Under the pieces are notes generated by a model. It was not told where the DNA came from and searched no databases. It saw nothing but the letters and a program-made list of their open reading frames with translations. This document shows, piece by piece, positions 48,590 through 59,700 of a DNA stretch of 64,000 nucleotides. Location: the NCBI RefSeq assembly GCF_032118995.1, contig NC_092650.1, positions 27,521,501 through 27,585,500 of the forward strand, in the 5' to 3' direction. The translations under genes and the position numbers were made by a program. How positions within the stretch are numbered: position 1 is the stretch's first letter; each line of letters starts with the position of its first letter. Origin of the DNA: Asterias amurensis (Eukaryota > Echinodermata > Asteroidea > Forcipulatida > Asteriidae).

Positions 48590-50485
48590 AGATGAAATGG
48601 TGGTTTAAAAATGAAACTTGATGATCAAACAGATTTATTGCAATTGTGTAAAAAAATTAAAAGTTAAATTTCTAAATCGTATGTCAACATACGTTCACAG
48701 AAGAAATTTGGCATTTTCAGTATGTCAAAATTTTCAATATTTTGGCAAAACAAAATAAGACCCAATGCAATTTTAAAACATCCATGCTATAAGTAATTTT
48801 GTTTTCTCTGGAAGCGTGTTATAATATTGAATGAAGATATGGCACGCTGCATCTCATAGCAACATTGTATTGGAGCAAAGAGAAGAGGTACATCTTTGAA
48901 ATTTTTGAAGAATAAACCACACAAAAAATCTTTAAAACAAATGTTTATTTCAAATAATTATTCAGAAGGCCTATCTACTGGTAAAAGAATGCAACAATAC
49001 ATTGACTGTATTTCAATTTAATAACTATAGTTTTTATTTATGACATTAACAAGTCTTTTTTAATTCAATGATGGTGCATTTACATATTATGCAAATAACC
49101 TTATACAATGGAAAAGCTAAATAGTACATGAAGAGTAGGGAAAAGAAATAAAATTAATTTACACTAATATGTGAAAACAAAAATAACATGACAAAGACAC
49201 TACTGACACAACATAAAAGTTGAACAAAAATATATTAATGTTAACAGCAAAGCTTACCCAATGTAAACTTGTTTCACTGCAAGGTTATATGCTGTGTCCT
49301 GTTATATAATTTGCAAAACTGTACACACAAAATCCCTCACCATTATTTGTTCTGTAATTGACACATATATATGCTTTCCTGACGCTGTCATTAACTTGAT
49401 TTAATCACAAGCAACAAAGCAACTGCCATCCTTGACCCAGTCATTACCAAACCATCAGTCAGAAATAAAAATGATGTTTCCTTTCTGCAATCTAATTAAC
49501 CAACCTCAAAATGTTTTAACAAAGTGGGTTGAGAAAAAATATATATATACTATTCATAACTTGGTAATAAATTGAGTGTTTATGCTTCTGACTGGCATCC
49601 ATGAATAAAGATATTGAAAGAAACGTGAGATAGTCATCATTGGCGCTAGATAGCCAAGTAACATCACTGTCCTCACATTAAGGGCACAGGCTCAAGGCTA
49701 TACATGTACTCAGTTTTTTCTTTGTTCGAATGCAAATAATTCAAACATTAACCCGGTCAATTTCCCTTGTGGTAAATTAATGACATGTTTTTTTTCTACT
49801 AATATTTACATCCTGTTTCTGGATCAATTATATCCAGAAACTACAAAGCTACACTTTTGTTTATCTAACCACATGATGACATCTACTAAAATGACTCAAT
49901 TTCACAAGGACTCAATTTCTCCTTACCACAGAATTCTGCTCTTACGTCCCATAGAAATCTGTGTTATACAGGGCCCTATAAGCACAACATTCCATCATGA
50001 GGAGAACCATAACATTAGATCCTGATGTTTGTGTAGTTTGAACAAGAAGGTAATTTTGACCTAGAGGTTTTTCTTGTATTTTTAAAACAGTTGTGTTTTG
50101 CAACAATTAAAAATACAAATCTTGGGCACTTAGTTTTAGTATATTTTGACCCAAACTGACCTGACAAAATGACCCAAACTACTACTATTTTAATTAGCAA
50201 ATTGATTTCCCATGTATAGGTTTGCCTTACTTTGCATGGTTATCCCTTTTAGTGATCGATCTCCTCTTCACCATTCTTCCATTAAACTCAAAGAACCTAA
50301 AATCTCTCAAACCTCATCTTCTTACCAAATCATCCTTATTCCCAATGGCCATCTTTTGCCACCCTAGCCCCATCCCCACCATCTGAAACCTACACCCATC
50401 AGCTCTTTCAATTGGACACTATTCAAACACTTTGCCCACTTGACCCTGAATGTAATAAAACATCACAGCCAATCAAGAACCTTCT
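48590..50485. other. Spacer between TSSK4 and CHMP1
   Basis: Very AT-rich. Minus-strand AATAAA hexamers occur (for example opposite TTTATT near 48945), so a long CHMP1 3' untranslated region is possible but unproven. Confidence 0.35.
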
Positions 50486-51104
50486 CTAAAAGGGAAAGTA
50501 TACCTTTGGTTTTAGTTAGGGACCATTAATTGTTTTAATCCTATATACATGTAAATATAGATGAACAGTTAAATTAACCTGTGTAAACTTCAATTCAAAA
50601 GGTGGTTGTGTTTTTCAGATATGGCTAAATCCACAGCGATTATATATTTAAGCAGGAAGAACAAAACGTAATTGAAATAAACAATCTGAGAAACATAACT
50701 GTCAGTAATACTTCCCAGATTCAATTTGTTTATGATAAAAATTGACATATTTTATCATAACCACCATACTTCAAAGTGAAATTATTCTCAAAATGCTTTA
50801 TACTATCAAAACCTGCTGTACCTTTAGCCAAGTTGGGTTTAGTGCCATTAATTTGAAGAGTGATTACCACGGATTACATGGGCTCTTTGCTCAGACCAAC
50901 CAAGGAGATTAAGTTAACTCATAACATTGTCCATGCTCAATCACTGCCGGACTTTAGGAAACTTCTTAAGTCTATTTTATTTGACTCATAATTTTGATTT
51001 CCTTTATTTTGCTATTTTGGTACTCTGCTTGTTGTGCCCTGTGATACAGCTCCGTTTTTGTGTGTATTGTATTGAATTGAACCAAATGTATACCTTCCCT
51101 TTAA
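50486..51104 (+). mobile_element. Family A-like MITE relic interrupted by a LINE fragment
   Basis: The left end is AAAAGGGAAAGTATACC and the right end GTATACCTTCCCTTTAA. Interior blocks AACCTGTGTAAACTTCAATTC and TCAAAATGCTTTATACTATC match family A. About 210 bp (50873-51082) of LINE 3' sequence sits inside, just after GAGTGATTACCA. It lies 63 bp beyond the CHMP1 stop codon. Confidence 0.6.
50873..51082 (+). mobile_element. LINE 3' end fragment (non-LTR retrotransposon)
   Basis: A short frame ending at TAA 50989-50991 reads ...PTKEIKLTHNIVH, SLPDFRKLLKSILFDS, which matches the C-terminus of CR1/Jockey-type reverse transcriptases. It is followed by a 3' untranslated stretch with ACAGCTCCGTTTTTGTG and a TATTGAATTGAA tail. 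Strongly 5' truncated. Confidence 0.6.
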
Positions 51105-51166
51105 ACACTTCCAAGATTCAACCTCATACCCAAACCTAATCAACCCCCCAACCCCACAACACAAGT

Positions 51167-54100
51167 CTATTCCCTAAGAGCTCTTAACCTCTGGTCAAGA
51201 CGATCCTCATCTCTAACCGACCTTGATGATGACGAAGCGACAGAGAGAGACCCTGACGCAATCGGGGCGGCATTCAGCTCGGAGATCATCTCTAAGCCGT
51301 TTTCTTCAGCTACTTCTTGGATGAGTTTATCCACCTGGTCTTGTGGGGTGGTGAGTGTAGTAGCTTGACCCATAGAACCCTCCATCACCTGTGAATGGAT
51401 AAAAGGACAAATCATAGATTCATACATTTTATCAGTATCAATCATAAAAATACAATCATAAATTATCAATTTTCTTTAGTCACTTTTAGTCACTTGGTTG
51501 CTGGACGCCATTTTTAGTTCAAATGTAGCACAACAAACCATTGTCAATGATTGCAGACTACATGTAGCTATAAATTTCATTTTCTTGGCCGGTAGTGCGC
51601 GTTAAAGAACCAAGAGAACTTTATCTTTGAAGAGTAGGGTTTAACCTTGTTGTTTCTGGTTCACATAGCAAGCTCCTTTTATTACAGGTTCATTAGGCTT
51701 GCGAGCTACATGTACATTGACATCTTTGGTTTTGTTACCAGAGGTTAATAATAATGATCAACTGATGCTTGACTAGTCCAGAGTCATGGTTAGTGGATAG
51801 ATGTCATTGATAAAAAGATAAATATTACTTACCTGTGTGTGAACGTCAAGGTCCTCAAACTGTTTCTCAAACTTCTCCATGACGCCAGCAATCTATTGCA
51901 AACAAAAAAATGGACATACAATTAACTGACTGCCAAACATTAATTATAACTAGAAGGGCTAACTGTGGAATGTGTAGGCATTCATCGCACTATATCATAG
52001 TACAGTGGTATAGTTAACCGGACCCAAGCTCAGGTCTTGTCAGTAGCAGGGTCTAGGTTCGATTCCCGGTCATGTCACTTGTACTGTAATTAACTATAAT
52101 TCATTTGTTAAAAGTTGGGATGGTAGTGCATTCTGCTCTACCAGTCAGGCTCCTAGTTGATGATACATGCCTACAATCTGATGGACCGTGAAGGGGGTAA
52201 CCCTGTTTTAGCCGCAGGAGTAGGTGGTAAGGTGGCAACATGCTCCTGGTGAAAGATGATTTGTTTTGCAGCCCAAATTAGTTTAATGTAGCCCTCACCT
52301 TGAAGCGGCCATCAGTGGCCTTGAGATATTAGGTAATCTCTCATAAACAATAATTTTTAACTGTTGTGTATTTTAAAAAAAACATATTGCTATTTTTCTC
52401 ATGTTTTTTAATCCTGCACTTTAATGTTTTTCTTAACTGTACAGCGCTTTGAAACAGTGTTAAAGGGCTTTAAAAATGCATTTAAGTTAAGTTAAGTTAA
52501 GTTAAGTTTAGTTACGCAACAAAAGTTGTCAGAAAGTATGACGCTTATAAATCTAACTGACCTTTTGAAGATCCATCGACTTCATAGCTGAATCCATTCC
52601 CTTCACGACTTGACCCATTGACTTTGTCAGCTGGAAGAAGATATATAAACACATTAGTTTACGTGTCTCTCCGAGAAATACAGTCAGTTAAACTTCCCTG
52701 TAATGTGTAGCAATTAATGATTTCCCCATGTATAATATAGCAAAATGTCGCACAAAAACTCATCATTTGCTACTCATTATAAGCACTCAGTGTGCACAAA
52801 ACATGTTCAGTCTAGATATTTTGCTATCAAATCGTTCCCTGCATTGAACTTGTCTATTGACCCACCCCTTGCACATGTGTCATGCACCTCTGCAAAATGT
52901 GCACCTACCATTTCTACCACTTTGGGAGTCAATTCATTGGACGAATTTGAAATAATCCAATGAATTTTTAGATTTTGCTTTTCACAGTCTTCTGTTTACT
53001 GAAAAAATTAATTAAATAAATGCAAACTCTCAATCTGTAACATACATCTTTCATCATCAGTGCTGACTGTACCCTTGATGATACTGCGTCTACCCTTGAC
53101 GCCATTCTCAAGAAGTTTAGCCCCTCATTCTTCTTCCTAATAGCATTCTCAGCATATATTCTCGCTCCTTCAACATTCTTCTGTTCGATCGCCTGTTACC
53201 AAGAAACAATATAAACTTTTAGTGCATGATTACTGTAGATATTTCTCTGTTAAACAAAATAGGGATTCTTGTAAGAACAGTAAACTACAAGACAAGTTAA
53301 ACCCTTCAAGATTCGATCCAGAGTGTCTGATGGACGGGGCACAGGGCCTTCTATCAGATAAACTGAAAACACAGCCCTCTTTCAGATCTAGCTTGCTCCA
53401 ACCCTTTAAAGGGAAGGTACACGTTTGGTAATTTCTCAAAACAAATATTAACTTAAAAACTGACTTTGGTAGCGAGCACTGGAGAGCTGTTGATAGTATT
53501 AAACATTGTGGGAAATGACTCCCTCCAAGGTAACGTAGTTTTCGAGAAAGAGGTAACTTTTCACCAAAATAATATAAGACTTCTAGCTAGAAGTCTTTTA
53601 TTCGTGTCTGAAAGCACACAAGTTCGTCCAACAAGGGTGTTTTTTCTTTCCTCATTTTCTCACAACTTCGATGACCAATTGAGCCAAAATTTTCACAGGC
53701 TTGTTATTTTATGGTTATGATGGGATACACCAAGTGAGAAGACTGGTCTTTGACAATTACCAAACATGTACCTCCCCTTTCATTTAATGACAGCTTCATA
53801 TATGTAGAAGAAAATGATAAAAATACAACACAGACGTTTTACTACTTAAAAATGAAATAGATAGGTTCCAAACACTTACCTTCTTTACTTTGGCCTGTTG
53901 GACTTTTTGGTCTTTTTCACACTTTTTGGCTGATCGCTCAAGTTGCTTTGTAGCAAACTGTTAGAGAAAACATAATGTGACTTTAGTTATGATTTCATAA
54001 TGCCATATAACCCACAAGAGGGAACTTACTGTGTAAATATCATTCATAAACTATAAAAAATACTTAGAGTTGTCAAATAAGAATTTAAGTCTACTGGTCT

Positions 54101-54603
54101 AAGGCAAGTTAGTTTTCAAGTCTTAAGTTTAATAAAAGACGTCTCACATCCTCTTAACTGGTAAGTGAACATTTCAAATTAAGTTTCACCGCAGTCAATG
54201 ATTAGTTGGAACCGTTTCTCACAATTTACATCCCATGATTGTACAAGTTCAAGTAAAATGTCTGAAGTCCTTTGATTATTTGTTAAGAAAAAAAAACTGA
54301 AGTAAAGACAGTCCAGGTACTTTAAGTTTTAGAATACTTTCTCACACAGAAGAGTAACAAGATTTTAACAAGTGAAAAAATGTAATACATTGATACTGAA
54401 ATGAAGTAATGATTCAATGAAAGACTTTGGAACTCTAGGTGGCAGTAGACATTATCAGGTAAATTTCCATTGTATTTCTGCCCATATCAACATTTCCAAG
54501 AACAATGGATTTACCTGGAAAGTCTGCTCCCACCTAGCGTTCCAAATTGCCTCCTTTTGTAATAAAATGTACACATTACATACCTTGAGTTGAAACAATG
54601 TGT
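51167..54603 (-). CDS. CHMP1A: Charged multivesicular body protein 1A (ESCRT-III)
   Basis: Minus-strand coding exons with canonical splice sites, from 3' to 5' on the + strand: 51167-51388 (73 codons plus stop), 51833-51892, 52562-52630, 53046-53192, 53880-53957 and 54584-54603. They join in phase to about 198 residues, the family's length (human CHMP1A has 196). Recognisable segments are [60 protein letters not shown] and the C-terminal MIT-interacting motif [24 protein letters not shown]1 binds VPS4 and IST1 and helps membrane scission in multivesicular bodies and cytokinesis. The 20-bp exon at 54584-54603 starts in mid-codon (AC) after an acceptor, so a short exon supplying ATG and one more base must lie at a higher coordinate; I could not identify it. 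Introns carry a SINE, a family A MITE and a 120-bp foldback. AATAAA on the minus strand (51003-51008) could serve as poly(A) signal. Confidence 0.94.
51995..52512 (+). mobile_element. Second SINE type with (GTTAA)n tail, in a CHMP1 intron
   Basis: The head contains CAGTGGTATAGTTAACC and GGTCTAGGTTCGATTCCCGG (B box). The 3' end has ACAGCGCTTTGAAAC and a pentanucleotide AAGTT tail (52484-52508). About 500 bp; body unlike the 35225 family. Confidence 0.6.
53406..53783 (-). mobile_element. TTAA MITE family A, GGGAAGGTACAC-end subtype (CHMP1 intron)
   Basis: TTAAAGGGAAGGTACACGTTTGG-type left end and CATGTACCTCCCCTTT right end. The central stem is GACTTCTAGCTAGAAGTC. The interior runs in the orientation opposite to the copy at 47844. 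It lies between CHMP1 exons at 53046-53192 and 53880-53957. Confidence 0.83.
54424..54547. mobile_element. Palindromic MITE, GGTGGCAGCAGAC-type, copy 2 (CHMP1 intron)
   Basis: CTTTGGAACTCTAGGTGGCA at the left and CACCTAGCGTTCCAAA at the right, with CAGGTAAATTTCCATTG pairing to CAATGGATTTACCTG. Better preserved than 7131-7260. Lies 37 bp from the 20-bp CHMP1 exon. Confidence 0.75.
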
Positions 54604-55323
54604 CTACAAAGCATCAAGTTCATCAGGCGTCACCATGTGGAAGAAGAAAAGATGTCGGTGAAAATAAACTCAACCGAAAAGCAAATGACATCAAAGGCAA
54701 AAATAAGCATCATGCATGGCATCAATAACCCTGATAAGGTTTATCGTGATTCAGAACCGCAATGCGTTATGGGAAGGCATATGGGGCAGTTTCTATGCAG
54801 TTTCTACGACTCGTGCACACAACACCAGTACCTATGTGTGGGTTCAACTCTTGACATTTTGCTATTCGCGATAAACCTTATTGATGAATTTGATTTGCTT
54901 CTATGTAATGTATGCGGTAAGACTTCAATAATGACTCAACAAACATTCAACATGTTTTTTAGTTGTACCTACAGTGAACATAACCAAACATTGTCACGTT
55001 GCTTGAGAGCTAACTTCAAAAAGTACACACTTTAACGCATTTGCAGATTGCGCTCGCTTTGTTCTCCCAGCAGGTTCCGCTAAAATTCGGCAGGGCGCAA
55101 AACGCTTCTTGCGCACAAGTTTTTCTCGATTCTTCTTCTTCCTTTAAAGTGCTGCGTCAGAAAATTTGAAGATTACCGCACTGTGGTGAGCTTTGAAAAA
55201 TCTCACGCATAGCTGGCCTCTGGACTTGGCATCACTGAAGTTGGTTCCTACCTACATGTATCTATTGTTAATTAATTTTATATCTTAGTTTCCTTGCTCT
55301 ATGGGGACTATGGTTTTATTTTT

Positions 55324-55455
55324 GGATATTTTTCCGTATGGCGCCACCACTTTTTCACTCGTTTTTACAAAAAGGGATTTATCAATCAGGTAAATTAGAT
55401 ACTATATTATTTTATTTCGAATGAAAAAGTGGTGGCGCCATACGGAAACTTTTCC
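55324..55455 (+). mobile_element. 132-bp MITE with TTCCGTATGGCGCCACCAC ends, copy 1
   Basis: Perfect 8-bp duplication TTATTTTT (55316-55323 and 55456-55463). The inverted ends cover about 38 bp and include TTTCCGTATGGCGCCACCAC; the centre is AT-rich. Non-coding. Confidence 0.85.
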
Positions 55456-55656
55456 TTATTTTTAGTGGACACTGTTTTAGCATGGAGGTAGGCCCCCATG
55501 GTTTTAGTATTTACACTTTTTTACAGAAACGCAACCACCCCACTGTATATGATTTGCAAACACTTACTGAGCCTGAGCAATGACAGCTGACAGCCAGTCA
55601 CCTGATGAGCTAAGCTCTGAAAAAGTTACTCTTCGAGATTGAGAACTGAATTATAT

Positions 55657-55788
55657 GGACAACTTTCCGTATGGCGCCACCACTTTTTCACTCATTTTTA
55701 CAAAAAGGGATATATCAATCAGGTAAATTAGATACTATATTATTTTATTTCAAATGAAAAAGTGGTGGCGCCATACGGAAACTTTTCC
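55657..55788 (+). mobile_element. 132-bp MITE, copy 2
   Basis: Almost identical to the copy at 55324-55455, in the same orientation 333 bp downstream. The flanks (AATTATAT left, AAAAAAAC right) do not match, so one flank has been altered or this copy arose by recombination rather than a fresh insertion. Confidence 0.8.
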
Positions 55789-56024
55789 AAAAAAACGATC
55801 AATTAAAAACCACAATTACAACTACCTTCTATTTTCGGCATTTTCCCCTGAAATCTTTACCAATCCTAGGCAGAATACTTTGCAGCTCAATCAACAAATG
55901 ACACAAATCTACACGAATGTACAGAGGTATTGCTAGTTGGTTAGATAGTAAGCAGAGAAACCAATGGTCAATGAATCATCAGGAGTTAAAAATAGGAAGT
56001 TATGTGTTGTTTTGCTGCTTAATG

Positions 56025-56682
56025 CGGTCCTACTAAAAGCCGACAACAAGCCGACAACGCCGACAACAAGTCCAGAGCGCCGCCAACACGCCGCCAACAC
56101 GTTTTAAATACCTCTAAAATGGCAAATAAACCATATACATTTTAGAACTATATGTGTTCTGTAATATAAACATAAAGTTAATGTAAAAACTTCACAAAAA
56201 GTGTGAATTTTTAACCAGAAAAAAACTTCACTTGCACGGAAAGCGGTCGGACGCCATCTTGGCTTAAAAACCGTGTTTGGACCAGACCATTATGATACGG
56301 GTAGATTTAGCACTTGTCAACAACAGAGGGCGGGCTTCATGTGAAGACCTTCACTGCAGTGTGCACAGTGCATGACGCCCGCCCTCTATTGCTAAGTCTG
56401 ACTCACCCGCATCATAATGGACTGGTCCAAATACGATTTTAAGCCAAGATGGCGTCCGACCGTTCTCCGTGAACGTTAAGTTTTTTTTCTGGTTAAAAAT
56501 TCACACTTTTCGTGAAGTTTTTCCATTAAATTTATGTTTATACTACAAAACACACATAGTTCTAAAATGTATATGGTTTATTTGCCATTTTTGAGGTATT
56601 TAAAACTTGTTGGCGGCGTGTTGGCGGCGCTCTAGACTTGTTGTCGGCGTTGTCGGCTTGTTGTCGGCTTTTAGTAGGACCC
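56025..56682 (+). mobile_element. 658-bp long-arm foldback transposon, copy 1 (8-bp TSD)
   Basis: Flanked by a perfect duplication GCTTAATG (56017-56024 and 56683-56690). The ends are GGTCCTACTAAAAGCCGACA and its complement. The two arms, each about 300 bp, are nearly complementary over their whole length, leaving a loop of about 30 bp near 56340-56370. No coding capacity. The arms carry CCGACAAC- and CCGCCAAC-type short tandem repeats and an AAGATGGCGTC motif near 56446, resembling a YY1 site. An 8-bp duplication suits hAT or Merlin-type transposases; the superfamily is not decided. It ends 50 bp before the NOB1 start codon. Confidence 0.88.
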
Positions 56683-56732
56683 GCTTAATGAAACAGCGCC
56701 CTCAAGAGCCTACTATTTGTTTATTGCGAAAC

Positions 56733-59700
56733 ATGGCGAAAAACAGAGCGACCCACGTTGTAGTGGACACAGTTGCATTCTTTAAGAATGTCCAGTTACA
56801 GGCAAGTAATTGTTTCAAGTTTTTGAGATTCAGTAACCTATTTATTATAACAATGATTTGTCTGTGTATAAAGAAACACAGCTAACTGCACTTCTCGTGT
56901 TTGGCACTCAGAACCTATTTGCCCAGTTTCCGGACTACTGTTGGGGTGTTATGGTTCGGGGTCCTACTAAAAGCCGACAACAAGCCGACAACGCCGACAA
57001 CAAGTCCAGAGCGCCGCCAACACGCCGCCAACAAGTTTTAAATACCTCCAAAATGGCAAATAAACCATAGATATATTAGAACTATGTGTGTTCTGTAATA
57101 TGAACATAAATTTAATGGAAAAACTTCACGAAAAGAGTGAATTTTTAACCAGAAAAAAACCTTAACTTTCACGGAAAACGGTCGGACGCCATCTTGGCTT
57201 TAAATCGTGTTTGGACCAGTCAATTATGATGCGGGTAAGTCAGATTTAGCAATAGAGGGCGGGCGTCATGCACTTTGCACACTGCAGTGAAGGTCTTCAC
57301 ATGAAGCCCGCCCTCTGTTGTTGATAAGTGCTAAATCTACCCGTATCATAATGGTCTGGTCCAAACACGGTTTTTAAGCCAAGATGGCGTCCGACCGCTT
57401 TCCGTGCAAGTGAAGTTTTTTTCTGGTTAAAAAATACACACTTTTCGTGAAGTTTTTCCATTAAATTTATGTTTATATTACAGAACACATATAGTTATAA
57501 TATATCTATGGTTTATTGGCCATTTTTGAGGTATTTAAAACTTGTTGGCGGCTTGTTGGCGGCGCTCTGGTCTTGTTGTCGGCGTTGTCGGCTTGTTGTC
57601 GGCTTTTAGTAGGACCGATGGTTCGTTCTGCTTCTGGTTGAACAGAATACACAGCGTTGTTATTCCAATCATCATAATTATTAATTAAAATCTGGCAAAC
57701 TTTTTTATGCCCCCTAAATTAACAATTTACAATGTATCAATACCACACGTGATATCTACTAACTAAGTATTTATTAATATTATTATTATTAAATTAATTA
57801 ATTAAAATAAAGTTTAAATTAATATTGAGTTGGATTTTTGGAAGGATTTCTTCTAACTGTTCAGTTCAGCTACATACATGTATTGCCAAAATATTTATGT
57901 TTATTTATTTATCCATTTATATTGACTTAATTAAAAGGATAATTTTCCATATGGGCCACCACTTTTTCACTCGTTTTTACAAAAAGGGATATCTCATATT
58001 GAGGTAAATTAGATACTATAATATTATTTCATATCGAATGAAAAAGTGGTGCCATACGGAAAATTTTCCAATTAAAATTTCAATCCACTTAATTAATAAT
58101 AAATGTTATAGGAAATTGTTACTTATTTTAAATCAATGTCAGCAATTAGCGCTAACCTAATAAAGTATTTAAGTTAACCATGTATCTATATTATTCTTCC
58201 TATAGGAAATTGCTGAGACTGTGTACACTGTCCCGGACGTTGTAAGTGAGATCAAAGATGGAGCCACAAGGAAGAGATTAGCGGTCTTACCGTATGAGCT
58301 CAAATATAGAGAACCATCCTCTGCAAGTATTCAAACAAGTAAGTCCTAAAGAGATTCCGGGAATTGGGAGCAGACCGACATTAAGCATAACACCATAATC
58401 GGAGGCCGACAATTTGGGTAATGAGTAATCCTGGTCAGGGCTTGATCTTGATACCGGACCACAGGCAGAGGCCAGTGATTTTAGCATTGGGCCAGTAAAC
58501 TCATGACCAGACAAGTCTTGCACCGATGGTCTTGTGTTTGTGTTCAAATGTTGACTTTCATTCTGATTTAACTCTGTTGAGTTATGAAAAATGCTACCCT
58601 TGATACAAATGAGATTACTCTTTTCTTAGTATTTTTTTCAAATTCAAACAGGTCAATTGTTAAACTGTGTTGGGTATTTTTTTTTTTTTTCAATTAGGGT
58701 CTACACAGAAAATTCTGGTCCAGTAAATAGTTTGAGCTACAAACTCAGTGGTGTTGTTTGACTTCCCTCTAAATTTGAGCTCTGTTTGTGCTAGAGTTGG
58801 GAAGGATCCTTGTAAATTACTAAATTTTGTAGACAGTACACAGACATTTCCATTGCCAGATGATTTGATTTATTATGTATACTTTCCCTGCAGTCTCAGA
58901 GTTTGCCAAGAAGACTGGAGACTACCACAGTCTATCTTCAGTGGACTTGAGGGTACTTGCTTTGGCTTATCAACTGACTAAGGAACATGGTGGTATTGAG
59001 CACCTCAAACTGGCCCCTGAGAAAAAGGTATCATGCAACTGTCATTATTAACATGTATGTGTCTATCTAATACTGGAAAGAGATAGGAATACAAGTTTCA
59101 TTGTGTCTTGAGTATCAGCTGTTTCTCTTAAGGACCTGTAAAACTTCACTCCAAGTGGTTCTGCTTGTTGCCATGTAGTTCAGCTTTGAAAAGCTTCTCT
59201 ATTTCATTTGAAATAAGGACTGGTGAAAGGCTGACAGGCTATTGAAATGATAAGAGAATTGGTTCTGTTGGCTAGTCACTAGGGCAAACCCAGCTTGAAC
59301 ATTATTTATATAAATGCTGCATGCTGGGCGGTGGCCATTTCTAAAAACTATAGCATTTCGAGCAAAGATGTTTTGAATGACCACCTTGTTTTCCACCTTG
59401 ATCATCTTTATGGCATGTAATTTATGCACACCCTCTATAAGTCTAATTGATTTCAAGGATCTTATATTTCCTCATTAAAAAACTTCAATTCTACCTCATG
59501 TTTGTTGCAGGTAACTTTAACAAGTAATACGAGGCCATTGCAGAAAGCTACTGACATTGTTGGATTTTATCTACCACCGAAGGTAAGGAGAGAATGTAGA
59601 GTTTTATAAACCAAGCCTCAAGAAACCCACAAGTACTAACAAGGTACATACAAATAGTTCAGCTAAGGTTGTTGCAGCTTGATAATTGAGTGTTGTGCTT

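Noticed and set aside
52050-52075. tRNA gene from the perfect B box
   Set aside because: No matching acceptor stem; continuous with a SINE body and pentanucleotide tail.
54598-55035. 145-codon plus-strand frame
   Set aside because: No recognisable domain, biased low-complexity composition, and it overlaps the CHMP1 exon at 54584-54603 in antisense. Probably chance in an intron.
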